From contig SVTU01000031.1 of the NCBI GenBank assembly GCA_015063655.1, positions 1 through 12,660 on the forward strand: a stretch of 12,660 bases of DNA. Direction: 5' to 3'. The translations under genes were made by a program, and so were the position numbers. Shown piece after piece: positions 1-7,574 of the stretch. Each line of letters begins with the position of its first letter. Position 1 is the stretch's first letter. The notes under the pieces were generated by a model. It did no database searches. It had not been told where the DNA came from and saw only the letters and a list, made by a program, of their open reading frames with translations. The DNA comes from Oscillospiraceae bacterium. GTDB lineage: Bacteria > Bacillota > Clostridia > Oscillospirales > CAG-272.

Positions 1-177
1 GTTGTCGGTATCCACCTCAAATTCAATGACGGCATCCTTCTGGAAATAGTCGACTACGTCGCTGTACACGACCTTCTCAGGTTCTTCTGCATTGCGATAC
101 AGAAGGGCAGCGCCGAGGATCACGGCGGCGATCAGCACCACGTAGAAAACGATGACCTTTACGTTGCTTTTTTTCAT
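1..177 (-). CDS. ftsH: FtsH membrane ATP-dependent zinc protease, N-terminal fragment (runs off left edge)
   Basis: Only the first 59 codons are in the window. The ATG (175-177 on the plus strand) is preceded by a clear GGAGG ribosome binding site six bases upstream. The peptide starts MKKSNVK, continues into one hydrophobic membrane segment (about residues 7-26), and then shows a KVVYSDVVDYFQKD stretch. That stretch looks like the extracytoplasmic FtsH domain that precedes the second membrane helix. The AAA+ and zinc-protease domains would lie beyond the edge, so no catalytic residue can be seen. FtsH degrades misfolded membrane proteins and selected regulators. The call rests on this N-terminal pattern and on position: ftsH directly follows hpt (22-base gap) in the widely conserved tilS-hpt-ftsH order. 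A different small membrane protein is possible but unlikely. Confidence 0.83.
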   Translation of the reverse strand, partial: MKKSNVKVIVFYVVLIAAVILGAALLYRNAEEPEKVVYSDVVDYFQKDAVIEFEVDTDN

Positions 178-199
178 GCTATTCCTCCATAGGCTTTAC

Positions 200-751
200 T
201 CATTCGCCGCCCCAAACCGACGGCTTCAGGACGCCGACAAAGGGGAGATTGCGGTATTTTTCGCTGTAATCAAGACCGAAGCCGACCACGAATTTATCGG
301 GGATGACTGTACCAACGTAGTCCGCCTTATAGTCAACGGCACGGCGTTCGGGCTTATCGAGCAGGGCGCAGGTGCGCACGCTGTTGGCACCTCGCTCCTT
401 CAGATACTTCACAAGGTGCGAGAGGGTTCTGCCGCTGTCCACGATGTCCTCAATGATCAAAAAATCCAGATCCTCAAAGTCGTCTCGCTTAATATCCAGG
501 TGAATATTGATCACGCCGGAGGAGTCGGTGCGGGAGCCGTACGAGGAGACCTTCATAAACTCCACCTCAAGCGGACGCTTGATGCGCTTCATCAGCTCCG
601 CACAGAACATCAAGGAGCCCTTGAGAATGCAAACAAGGATCAGCTTCTTGTCGGTGTCGGTATAATCCTCGTCGATCTTGCTGGCGAGGCGGTCGCATAT
701 GTCCTTGATTTCTTCCTCGGTTATCAAAATGCTGTCAATGTCATGTAACAT
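200..751 (-). CDS. hpt: Hypoxanthine (guanine) phosphoribosyltransferase
   Basis: The 183-residue product has the normal length for bacterial HPRT. It salvages hypoxanthine and guanine with PRPP to give IMP and GMP in the cytosol. Visible signatures are the LKGS loop near residues 43-46, the SSYGS flexible-loop motif at 69-73, the PRPP-binding motif around IIEDIVDSGRTL (99-110) with its paired acidic residues E101 and D102, and the purine-site/C-terminal segment FVVGFGLDYSEKYRNLP (154-170). It lies between tilS (43-base gap) and ftsH (22-base gap), as in many Firmicutes. The start is the first ATG of the frame and gives the expected N-terminus. Its Shine-Dalgarno is weak: a GGAAAGG lies about 16 bases upstream, too far to be ideal, so translation may be partly coupled to upstream ribosomes. 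Confidence 0.97.
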   Translation of the reverse strand: MLHDIDSILITEEEIKDICDRLASKIDEDYTDTDKKLILVCILKGSLMFCAELMKRIKRPLEVEFMKVSSYGSRTDSSGVINIHLDIKRDDFEDLDFLIIEDIVDSGRTLSHLVKYLKERGANSVRTCALLDKPERRAVDYKADYVGTVIPDKFVVGFGLDYSEKYRNLPFVGVLKPSVWGGE

Positions 752-794
752 GATGTGTTATCTTTAGCCTTTCCGTTTTTTTATATTCCATACT

Positions 795-2174
795 TTACAA
801 TACGATTTGAACGTGCAGGGCATCCGTGCCCTTCTTGGCCCATGCACCGTCACGCACGCCCACAAGAGGGACGGCCACGATGCCCGCCTCGTCGCAAATG
901 ACGGGCAAGCGGGGGCGCAGGGCGAGCGGAAGCTCCGCTTCGCTTATGAGCTTTTTGAGGCTTCTGCGATGCCCTCGCAGGCGTATCTCGTCGCCTGCCT
1001 GCCGCTGTCGCACAAACAGCTCTCCTACTATTGTAGCAGGATCAAGTGAGAAGTTCATTTCTTTTTTGTAAATATTTTCTTGGCTTTGTGTTCGTTCTAT
1101 GATAATTTGCGCATGAATGGGTGATATATCGTTGCGTCCCTCCGTCAGAGGGAGACGATAGGGCGGTATGTCGGGCGTGGCGGTAAGCTCCTCTGTACGG
1201 CACAGATGCAGTCTGCCGCCTTCGATGCATGCCGCAATGCCGTGCGGCAAGGACAGGCGAGCATGAGGCTTTCCTTGGTGGGCAAGGCTCAAAAGCTGCT
1301 TTACGTGAACGTACGAGAGGGTCTCTCCACCGCTGACGGTCGCATACAGCTGCATCAGCGCACGGCTGACAACGGCGTACGGCGAGCCGCAAAGCGGCTC
1401 TAAGGGTAGGGAATTGTTTTGGTTCATGTCCTCAAGAAACCATTCTGCCATGCCCGAAAGGCACAGTTCGTCCTCTCGCAGGGTGTCGCACAGGCGTGTG
1501 GTTGCCTCGATGACCCCGGGGCAGATAGCCTCAAGCTCGGGAATGACGGCGGCGCGCAGGCGGTTGCGGGTGTATTCGGTATCCACGTTGGTGCTGTCGG
1601 TCACAAAGGACAGCCCGTTTGCCTCGCAGTAGGCAAGCACGTCGGCTCGGCTCATGCCGAGCATGGGGCGCACCAGCGTGCCATAGGCGGTATCTCGTGT
1701 GCGGGGAATGCCGCACACGCCCGAAAGGCCGCTGCCCCGTGCCAGGTGGAACAGAACGGTCTCCAGGTTATCGTTGGCGGTGTGCGCCACGGCAAGCTGA
1801 GGAATACCGTGCTGCTTCATGCAGGCATCAAAGAAGGCGTAGCGCACCTCCCGTGCCGCCGTTTCGATGCTCAAGCCGTGAAGAGAGGCATAGGCGGGTA
1901 CGTCGGCATGATGCACGAAGAGCGGAACACCGAGGGCGTCTGCCGTTTGCCGACAGAAGGCCTCGTCTCGGTCGGCCTCCTTGCCCCGTATGCCGTGGTT
2001 GACGTGAGCGGCGTACACCCGTGTGCCGTACAGCGTGCGGCACACGCACAGCTGATGCAACAGACACAGTGAGTCCGCACCGCCCGAAAAGCCAACCAGG
2101 ATCGCTTGGTCGGGGGCATGCCCCGTAAGGGTGTGGGGCAGGATAAAGGCGTTATGTAGGGTGTTGTGTTTCAT
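795..2174 (-). CDS. tilS: tRNA(Ile)-lysidine synthase
   Basis: The 459-residue product matches full-length TilS. TilS uses ATP to attach lysine to C34 of the CAU-anticodon isoleucine tRNA, so that the tRNA reads AUA and is charged with isoleucine; it is normally essential. The N-terminal PP-loop ATPase shows SGGADS at 30-35, AAHVNHGIRG at 55-64, the HTANDNLETVL segment at 131-141, GIP near 155, and STNVDTEYTRNRLR at 194-207. The C-terminal substrate-binding domain is recognisable from VRQRQAGDEIRLRG (388-401) through SLKKLISEAELP (405-416). The segment that usually reads DDQ or DDN reads N134-D135-N136 here. The ATG at 2174 lacks a good Shine-Dalgarno, and a five-base-pair hairpin sits just upstream. 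It lies 62 bases downstream of dnaB on the same strand. Confidence 0.96.
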   Translation of the reverse strand: MKHNTLHNAFILPHTLTGHAPDQAILVGFSGGADSLCLLHQLCVCRTLYGTRVYAAHVNHGIRGKEADRDEAFCRQTADALGVPLFVHHADVPAYASLHGLSIETAAREVRYAFFDACMKQHGIPQLAVAHTANDNLETVLFHLARGSGLSGVCGIPRTRDTAYGTLVRPMLGMSRADVLAYCEANGLSFVTDSTNVDTEYTRNRLRAAVIPELEAICPGVIEATTRLCDTLREDELCLSGMAEWFLEDMNQNNSLPLEPLCGSPYAVVSRALMQLYATVSGGETLSYVHVKQLLSLAHQGKPHARLSLPHGIAACIEGGRLHLCRTEELTATPDIPPYRLPLTEGRNDISPIHAQIIIERTQSQENIYKKEMNFSLDPATIVGELFVRQRQAGDEIRLRGHRRSLKKLISEAELPLALRPRLPVICDEAGIVAVPLVGVRDGAWAKKGTDALHVQIVL

Positions 2175-2236
2175 ACGTTTTTCTGCCGCTTGGCGGCTTT
2201 TCCCTGTTAAGATATGCGGTGAGTGGCAGAATGTTG

Positions 2237-3571
2237 TCAGGGCTCGGCGACGTCGGCGATGGTTCGGAACTTGGTGTAGCGTCCGATCCAGCCCATCTTG
2301 ACGTTACCTGTCGAGCCGTGGCGGTTTTTGGCGATGATGACCTCGGCGATGTTGCCCTCGTCCTGGTTGTTGTCGGCGTCGTAGTATTCGCTTCGGTACA
2401 GGAAGATAACGGTATCGGCATCCTGCTCGATCGCACCCGAGTCACGCAGGTCGGACAGCATGGGGCGCTTGTCGGTTCGGGATTCGGGTCCGCGGGAGAG
2501 CTGAGCACAGCAAATAACGGGGACGTTGAGCTCCTTGGCCATGATCTTAAGGGCACGGGAGATGTCGCCCACCTCCTGCACGCGGTTGTCGGCGCGGCGG
2601 TCGGACTGCATCAGCTGCAGGTAGTCCACGATCACGAGCCCGAGGTTGTTGATTCGGCGGAGCTTGGCCTTCATGCCCGTTACGGTGATGCCCGAGGTAT
2701 CGTCGATCAGAATATCACAGCCCGCAAGCTTGGTGGTTGCGGCGGCGATATCCTCCCATTGCTTAGGCTCAAGCTTGCCCGTGCGGAGCGCATAGCTGTC
2801 TACCATGGCTTCGCTGGAGATCACACGGGTGACCACCTGCTCGGCCGACATTTCCAGTGAGAACATGCAGACCGTTTTGCCCGTTTGCAGGGCGACGTTT
2901 GTGCCGATGTTGAGCGCAAACGAGGTCTTACCCATACCGGGGCGTGCGCCAATGAGAATGAGGTCGGAGTTGCCCATGCCTGCCAGCACGTTATCAAGCC
3001 CCGAGAAGCCTGTTTTGGTTCCCTGAGCCGACTCGCCCTCGGTTGCCATCAAATGCAGGTTCTTATAGACCTCGCCGATGACCTCACGGATATGGCGGAA
3101 GCTTTTGGTGTCACGTCCCTGGGCAATATCGAAGATACGGCTTTCGGCGTAATTGATGATTTCGTCGGCAGAGCCTTCCTCGCTGTATGCGGTGTCGGTG
3201 ATCTCTCCGCAGGTCTCGATGAGCTGACGGAGCAGGCTCTTTTGCTTGACGATGTTGGCATAATCCTTGATGTTGAGGGCGTTTGGCACGGCCTCGCACA
3301 GCGTGCGGATATAGTCCTCTCCGCCCGATTTGGTGTAAATGCCCTTGGTGACCAGCATGTCGATGAGCGTGACAAGGTCGATCTCCTTGTTGATCAGGAA
3401 CAGCTCGTGCATGGCGGTGAAGATCTGCCTATGCTCGGTCAGGTAAAAATCCGATGTGCTGACGATATCGGCGATATCGTTGAGGGCGTCGGGGTCAACC
3501 AGGACCGCACCGAGGAGCGATTGCTCGGCAATGAGGGAGAAGGGAAGCTTTTTGACAAGTTCGTCGTTCAT
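2237..3571 (-). CDS. dnaB: Replicative DNA helicase, DnaB family (DnaC in Bacillus naming)
   Basis: The 444-residue product is the usual size for the hexameric helicase that unwinds DNA 5' to 3' at the replication fork. The N-terminal DnaB domain (about residues 8-110; PFSLIAEQSLLGAVL) binds primase. A linker leads to the RecA-like motor: Walker A GARPGMGKT at 208-216, FSLEMS (237-242), Walker B LVIVDYLQLM at 312-321, the CAQLSR sensor at 355-360, LRDSGAIEQDAD (375-386) and the KNRHGSTG arginine-finger region at 415-422. The segment between FSLEMS and Walker B shows no intein or other insertion. An AAGAAGGA ribosome binding site precedes the ATG. It follows rplI after 30 bases, the order known from Bacillus (rplI-dnaC). 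Confidence 0.98.
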   Translation of the reverse strand: MNDELVKKLPFSLIAEQSLLGAVLVDPDALNDIADIVSTSDFYLTEHRQIFTAMHELFLINKEIDLVTLIDMLVTKGIYTKSGGEDYIRTLCEAVPNALNIKDYANIVKQKSLLRQLIETCGEITDTAYSEEGSADEIINYAESRIFDIAQGRDTKSFRHIREVIGEVYKNLHLMATEGESAQGTKTGFSGLDNVLAGMGNSDLILIGARPGMGKTSFALNIGTNVALQTGKTVCMFSLEMSAEQVVTRVISSEAMVDSYALRTGKLEPKQWEDIAAATTKLAGCDILIDDTSGITVTGMKAKLRRINNLGLVIVDYLQLMQSDRRADNRVQEVGDISRALKIMAKELNVPVICCAQLSRGPESRTDKRPMLSDLRDSGAIEQDADTVIFLYRSEYYDADNNQDEGNIAEVIIAKNRHGSTGNVKMGWIGRYTKFRTIADVAEP

Positions 3572-3601
3572 GAACGGTATCCTTCTTCTTTCCTTTTATT
3601 C

Positions 3602-4048
3602 TTATTTGCTGGTGACTGTGAGGGTGATCTTGCCCTCAACGCCCGTATACAGACGCACGGCGGCGCTGAACGTGCCAAAGGTCTTGATGGGCTCGGGCAG
3701 ATTGATCTTGCGCTTGTCGATGGTGATGCCGTGCTGCTTTTCAAGTGCCTCGGCAATGTCCTTGGCGGTCACCGAGCCGTAGAGCTTCTTATCGGGGCCT
3801 GCGGCGTAGGCAAAGGTGAGCGTAACGCTCTTGAGCTTTTCGGCCGTGTCGATCGCCGCCTGCTTTTCGGTGTCGATCTTATGCTGACGGGAGGCCTCCT
3901 TGTTTTTCATTTCGTTGATGGCTCGGGCGTCGGCGGGAATGGCAAGCTTCTTGGGGAAGAGGCAGTTGCGGGCGTAGCCGTCCGATACCTCGACCATCTG
4001 ATCCTTCTTTCCCTGTCCCTTGACGTCGGCAAGTAAAATAACCTTCAT
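3602..4048 (-). CDS. rplI: 50S ribosomal protein L9
   Basis: The 148-residue product has the standard L9 length. The N-terminal rRNA-binding domain reads MKVILLADVKGQGKK, followed by VEVSDGYARNCLFPKKLA (about 19-36), the L9 signature. A long, highly charged connecting helix (about 41-75) joins it to the C-terminal domain, where KLYGSVTAKDIAEAL (88-102) is diagnostic. L9 sits near the L1 stalk of the large subunit and helps maintain reading-frame fidelity. AAAGGAG lies about seven bases before the ATG, a strong ribosome binding site that suits high expression inside this polycistron. It sits between gdpP (33-base gap) and dnaB. Confidence 0.98.
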   Translation of the reverse strand: MKVILLADVKGQGKKDQMVEVSDGYARNCLFPKKLAIPADARAINEMKNKEASRQHKIDTEKQAAIDTAEKLKSVTLTFAYAAGPDKKLYGSVTAKDIAEALEKQHGITIDKRKINLPEPIKTFGTFSAAVRLYTGVEGKITLTVTSK

Positions 4049-4081
4049 GATAATTCTCCTTTATGTTTGGCTTTGAGGCTC

Positions 4082-6166
4082 TCAGGCCTCGGCAGATTTG
4101 CGCTTGTTGGGTTCAAAATATTCGTCGATCGCCTCGCACAGCAGCCGCTTGGCCTCCTCTACGGAGCGATCGGCCAGGGCGGCACCCGCCATGTCGAAGT
4201 GTCCGCCGCCGCCGATCTTCTCTAAGATCAGCTGAACGTTGACGGTGCCATCCGAGCGGGCGGAGATGTGAATGTTCTCTCCCACACGCACGAGTGCGAA
4301 GGCGGCGTTGACCTGACGGACGGTCAGAAGCTTGTCGGCTGCCTTGGCGGCCGCCACACGGTCGTGCGGGGAATCGGTGCCCTCACTGGTGGTGATGGCA
4401 ATGCGGTCACGGTACATTTCCACCCGTGCGCCGAAGATCGCCTCGGCACGGTAGTCGTCGAAGGCCTCCTCAAAGAAGGTGCGGCAGACCTCGGTGGAAG
4501 CACCTGCCGAGCGCAGGTGAAGGGCGGCGGAGAAGGTACGTGTACCTACGTTGCGTGTGAAGTTTTTGGTGTCAAGCATGATGCCGGCCAGCAGGACGTT
4601 GGCCTCCTCCTTGCGAAGCACGCCCGCAGGGAGCGTTTGCTCCAGCATCTCGCTGACCATCTCCGAGGCCGAGGAGGCGGAGGGGTCGATATACACGATC
4701 TCAGGCTCGACCTCAAAATCTTCTTTCTTGATATGGTGGTCGATCACCACCGTCTTAAAGGACTTTTTGGCGATCTCGGGAGCTTCGAGAATGGCAAAGT
4801 TATTGGCGTCCACAATGATCACGAGCGTGCTGAAGGAGCATTCCGAGAGTGCCTGCACGCCGTCCACAAAGACGTTGCGGTAGTCCTCCGACTCGCAGAG
4901 CTGGGCGGTGCAGGACTTGAAGCTTTCATGATGGCGGTTGGTGACGATGCGCACGGGAACGCCCACGTAATGAGCGAGGGTCGCAATGCCCACGCATGCG
5001 CCGATGCAGTCGAAATCGGGGTTGGCATGACCCATCACCACCACGTTGGAGGCGGCACAGATCATAGAGCAAAGCTTGCTGGCCACCACACGGGCATGGC
5101 CTGCCGTTCGCTTTTGCTGACCCTTGGTGCGTCCGCCGAAGTAGAACACACCCTGCTCGTTTCTCAGCACGACCTGGTCGCCGCCTCGCTGCAAAGCGGT
5201 ATCCAACGCCGCCAGCGCATCATGCTCACGCTCGGCCAGCGTGTCTCCCGTGGCGGCAATGCCGATGGAGACGGTGAGGGGAATGCTGTCATCGCCGATG
5301 CGGACGTCACGGATCTCGTCAAGGATCTCAAATTTATTCTTGATGCAGGAGGACAGGGCCTCCTTGGTAAGGAGCAGCAGATATTTGTCACGGTCATATT
5401 CCCGTATCACGCCGTGAAGGCTTTTGGCAAACTGCTTGAGAATGCCCTCGACCTTGACGGCCTCGGTGCGGTAGCTTCCCTTGACGTACTGGGCGATCTG
5501 CTCAAGGTTATCCAGCACGATGTAGGCGACCACGGGGGTGGTGGCCTCATGCAGGCGAATGAGGGCCTGATGCTCGGTCACGTCGTGGAACACCAGCATG
5601 TAGAACAGCTGGCCTCGGGAGTGAACGGGGTAGCAATCCACGGTATAGGAGCGATCCCCGATGGCGGTAATGACGGGTGTCCGATGCACCGTGTCGGTAT
5701 CTCCCTCGCTCTGCTCTTCTCTTTGCAGGCGGTAGGAGGCATCGCGCAGAATGCCGTCGATGGGTAGCGAGCAAAGCTCGGCGATGGGAAGCTGATAGAA
5801 GGTGTCACGCAGAGGAAAAGCCTCACGCATGGCGGCGTTGACGGCCACGATCCTGCCCCCCTCCGTGATCACGGCGTAGGGAAGGGTCAGGGAGTCACGG
5901 AAGGCGGCGATCACGCCCTCGCTCTGTGCCTCCTCTGCCGCATTCTCCGAGCGGAACAAGAGGCGGCGTCGGCGGCTGAACAAAAAGACCAACGTGCAGG
6001 AAACGGCATAAAGCAGAATAAAGGAAAAGCCGAGAAGCGTGACCGATACCTCGGTGTAGACACACAGCGCCGTAAACAGTGCCATGAGCAGTGTGCCGAA
6101 GAAGATATACAGCCTTGAGGGCATTTCTTCAAATCGGCGGAACAGATCGTTTTTCTTGTTATGCAT
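4082..6166 (-). CDS. gdpP: Cyclic-di-AMP phosphodiesterase GdpP (YybT family, TM-PAS-degenerate GGDEF-DHH/DHHA1)
   Basis: The 694-residue membrane enzyme hydrolyses cyclic di-AMP to pApA and so sets osmolyte, potassium and cell-wall homeostasis. Order of parts: two membrane helices (about 19-37 and 42-63), a PAS-like sensor (about 88-200), a degenerate GGDEF domain (about 210-335) in which the signature is replaced by REYDRDKYLL (255-264), then the catalytic DHH domain. Metal ligands are visible: H380, D384 and D386 in GHANPDFD, D453 in VDANN, D476-H477-H478, and D532 in MLDTKNFT. The DHHA1 substrate loop GGGGH is at 652-656. I chose the ATG at 6166, which has an AAAGGA ribosome binding site. 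A TTG six codons upstream in the same frame (6184) overlaps that site and is less likely. It lies 30 bases after yybS, as in Bacillus. Confidence 0.96.
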   Translation of the reverse strand: MHNKKNDLFRRFEEMPSRLYIFFGTLLMALFTALCVYTEVSVTLLGFSFILLYAVSCTLVFLFSRRRRLLFRSENAAEEAQSEGVIAAFRDSLTLPYAVITEGGRIVAVNAAMREAFPLRDTFYQLPIAELCSLPIDGILRDASYRLQREEQSEGDTDTVHRTPVITAIGDRSYTVDCYPVHSRGQLFYMLVFHDVTEHQALIRLHEATTPVVAYIVLDNLEQIAQYVKGSYRTEAVKVEGILKQFAKSLHGVIREYDRDKYLLLLTKEALSSCIKNKFEILDEIRDVRIGDDSIPLTVSIGIAATGDTLAEREHDALAALDTALQRGGDQVVLRNEQGVFYFGGRTKGQQKRTAGHARVVASKLCSMICAASNVVVMGHANPDFDCIGACVGIATLAHYVGVPVRIVTNRHHESFKSCTAQLCESEDYRNVFVDGVQALSECSFSTLVIIVDANNFAILEAPEIAKKSFKTVVIDHHIKKEDFEVEPEIVYIDPSASSASEMVSEMLEQTLPAGVLRKEEANVLLAGIMLDTKNFTRNVGTRTFSAALHLRSAGASTEVCRTFFEEAFDDYRAEAIFGARVEMYRDRIAITTSEGTDSPHDRVAAAKAADKLLTVRQVNAAFALVRVGENIHISARSDGTVNVQLILEKIGGGGHFDMAGAALADRSVEEAKRLLCEAIDEYFEPNKRKSAEA

Positions 6167-6196
6167 GATAAACCGTCCTTTCAAAATTCGGGAGCA

Positions 6197-7420
6197 TCAG
6201 CGCTTGCCGCTCTTGCGGTCAAGAATGCTCTGGCGTATCAGGATCACGCCGCCCGCAAAGGCGCAAACGGTGAGAGTCTGATAAGGAAGGGTAAACAGCA
6301 GGATCAAAAAGGCGAAATACAAAAGCGAGGCGAGGCACGACGGACCCTTGCTGGCCATCATCATGCGGATAAAGACAAAGGCTGTCAGGCAAAGCCCCGG
6401 GGCTACGATCAGCGAAAGATTGAGTGCGGCGTTGCCAAGATAGGCATACTCGTCCGTCAAAAGCAGAGAGGGGAGCAGGCAGACGTAGAAGATCACGGCG
6501 GAGGCCGTGCTCATGCGGAACAGATGCATGCGGCGTGCGTCCTCAGCCGACACCTCGCCCGACGCCATATACAGGACCGTGCCGAGCGAATGCGAGGCAA
6601 AGGATACAAGATTGGCGAGCAGCACGGCAATGGCAGGGGCAAGATTGAACACGTAGGTCACGGTCAGCGTGACGTATTGCTCCATGGTGGCGGGGCTGAT
6701 GCCGAGAAGCGAGTCCGCTTCCTCGGAGAGCTGTGAGCCAACGGTCTGCAAAGCTGTTGTCAGCGCATCCATGGTGAAGCCGATCAGGGACGTGCGCAGC
6801 TGCTCGATCCAAGCTCTCAGCTCCTGCACTGAGCGCACGCCAAGAGAGAAGAACAGAATGGCGCCAAGGGCAACCAGAAGCGTGGCGAGCAGGACCGTGG
6901 TCACGCGCACGATGCTGCCGATGCGGGTCTGCCGCTTGTGCAGGACGAAGGCAAGCGTCAGCGAAGCGGGCAGAGAGCCTAGGGCAAGCAGGGAGAGCGT
7001 AAAGCTTCCCGTGATCACCAGGCAGAGCGCATAGGCCAGCAGGGGGATCGCGCCGAGCAAGGGGGAGCGGTAACGAGAAAGCAGGACGGCGTACAGGCAA
7101 AGTCCTGCGAAGAAGGCGGCAACAAGACCTACGGCTAGGGGCGTGCCGAAGGTAAACAGTATCAGTACGAGCAGCAGCACGTAGGGCAGAATGGGGCGAA
7201 AGCCGCCTGCCATGCGTGCGGCGAACACGGGGGCGAGGATGACCGCCGCCAATGAGAGCGTGGTCAACAGCTCGGCTGAGAGCGGCGTGCCAAGCAGAAT
7301 GGCGGGGAAGGCGAAGAAGAAGATCAGCGCAAGGCCGAGGAGCGCAAGCTCTACGGGTGTGTGCTTGACCGCCTTCGGGGCTGTTGTCTGTATGGTATTG
7401 TGAGAAATATCGTGATTCAC
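6197..7420 (-). CDS. yybS: YybS-like polytopic membrane protein (DUF2232 family, by synteny)
   Basis: The 407-residue protein is almost entirely hydrophobic, with roughly nine to eleven predicted membrane spans. One long amphipathic loop interrupts them around residues 215-265 (QELRAWIEQLRTSL and following, ending near ATMEQYV). It has no catalytic motif that I recognise. In Firmicutes the gene just upstream of gdpP is yybS, a DUF2232 membrane protein of unclear function that resembles energy-coupling or transport membrane components; that synteny drives the name. The start is inferred as the GTG at 7418-7420, preceded by AAGAGG, because longer in-frame starts (up to 7612) would run through the mapped promoter. 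The protein seems longer than typical YybS (about 300 residues, from memory). It probably heads the leftward operon and is co-expressed with the c-di-AMP phosphodiesterase. Confidence 0.72.
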   Translation of the reverse strand: MNHDISHNTIQTTAPKAVKHTPVELALLGLALIFFFAFPAILLGTPLSAELLTTLSLAAVILAPVFAARMAGGFRPILPYVLLLVLILFTFGTPLAVGLVAAFFAGLCLYAVLLSRYRSPLLGAIPLLAYALCLVITGSFTLSLLALGSLPASLTLAFVLHKRQTRIGSIVRVTTVLLATLLVALGAILFFSLGVRSVQELRAWIEQLRTSLIGFTMDALTTALQTVGSQLSEEADSLLGISPATMEQYVTLTVTYVFNLAPAIAVLLANLVSFASHSLGTVLYMASGEVSAEDARRMHLFRMSTASAVIFYVCLLPSLLLTDEYAYLGNAALNLSLIVAPGLCLTAFVFIRMMMASKGPSCLASLLYFAFLILLFTLPYQTLTVCAFAGGVILIRQSILDRKSGKR

Positions 7421-7432
7421 GGTGTGCCTCTT

Positions 7433-7445
7433 ACCGCATAGCGGT
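7433..7445 (-). promoter_or_regulatory. Small leader hairpin beside the yybS ribosome binding site
   Basis: On the minus strand the leader contains ACCGC, a TAT loop, then GCGGT. This five-base-pair stem ends directly against AAGAGG, the presumed Shine-Dalgarno of the GTG start. It could modulate translation of yybS. It is short and could be chance. The plus strand of the same stem is followed by five T residues, but no rightward transcript is expected here, so I do not call a terminator. Confidence 0.35.
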
Positions 7446-7465
7446 TTTTCTAAACGAATTTGCGG

Positions 7466-7486
7466 AATAGGGATATTTACCCTATT
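7466..7486 (-). promoter_or_regulatory. Perfect 7-bp dyad at the yybS operon transcription start (operator or 5' stem-loop)
   Basis: AATAGGG and CCCTATT form a perfect inverted repeat separated by seven A/T bases. The arm nearest the promoter begins at about the predicted +1 (near 7485-7486), so the dyad lies exactly where a repressor would block open-complex formation. If transcribed, it would instead be a stem-loop at the very 5' end of the mRNA, which could protect it from decay. Sequence alone does not separate these two options. Confidence 0.55.
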
Positions 7487-7491
7487 ATATA

Positions 7492-7520
7492 AGTATACCA
7501 TACATTTTGGAATTTGTAAA
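7492..7520 (-). promoter_or_regulatory. Leftward housekeeping-sigma promoter for yybS-gdpP-rplI-dnaB-tilS-hpt-ftsH
   Basis: On the minus strand the -35 is TTTACA (7515-7520), the spacer is exactly 17 bases, and the -10 is TATACT (7492-7497) with a TG extension (TGGTATACT). T- and A-rich tracts upstream of the -35 (about 7527-7560) resemble an UP element. Predicted start is near 7485, giving a leader of about 65 bases before the GTG. No comparable promoter is visible in the short gaps further downstream in the operon. Confidence 0.8.
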
Positions 7521-7574
7521 CACGGTATTGAAAAGTATTTTAATAAAAATGAAAAAAAGTGCCCGCAAGCCGAA

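Noticed and set aside
2185..2197. Rho-independent terminator between dnaB and tilS
   Set aside because: On the transcribed (minus) strand the stem is only five pairs and is followed by A residues, not T; the T run is on the other strand.
2885..4036. A 383-codon plus-strand frame antisense to dnaB and rplI
   Set aside because: It crosses two well-identified genes and their gap, resembles no protein family, and is explained by codon bias.
4268..5767. A 499-codon open frame on the plus strand antisense to gdpP
   Set aside because: It lies wholly inside a gene with complete catalytic motifs, has no ribosome binding site, and its composition (Gly, His, Val, Asp rich) is typical of a mirrored codon-biased gene. 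G+C-rich third positions remove antisense stops.
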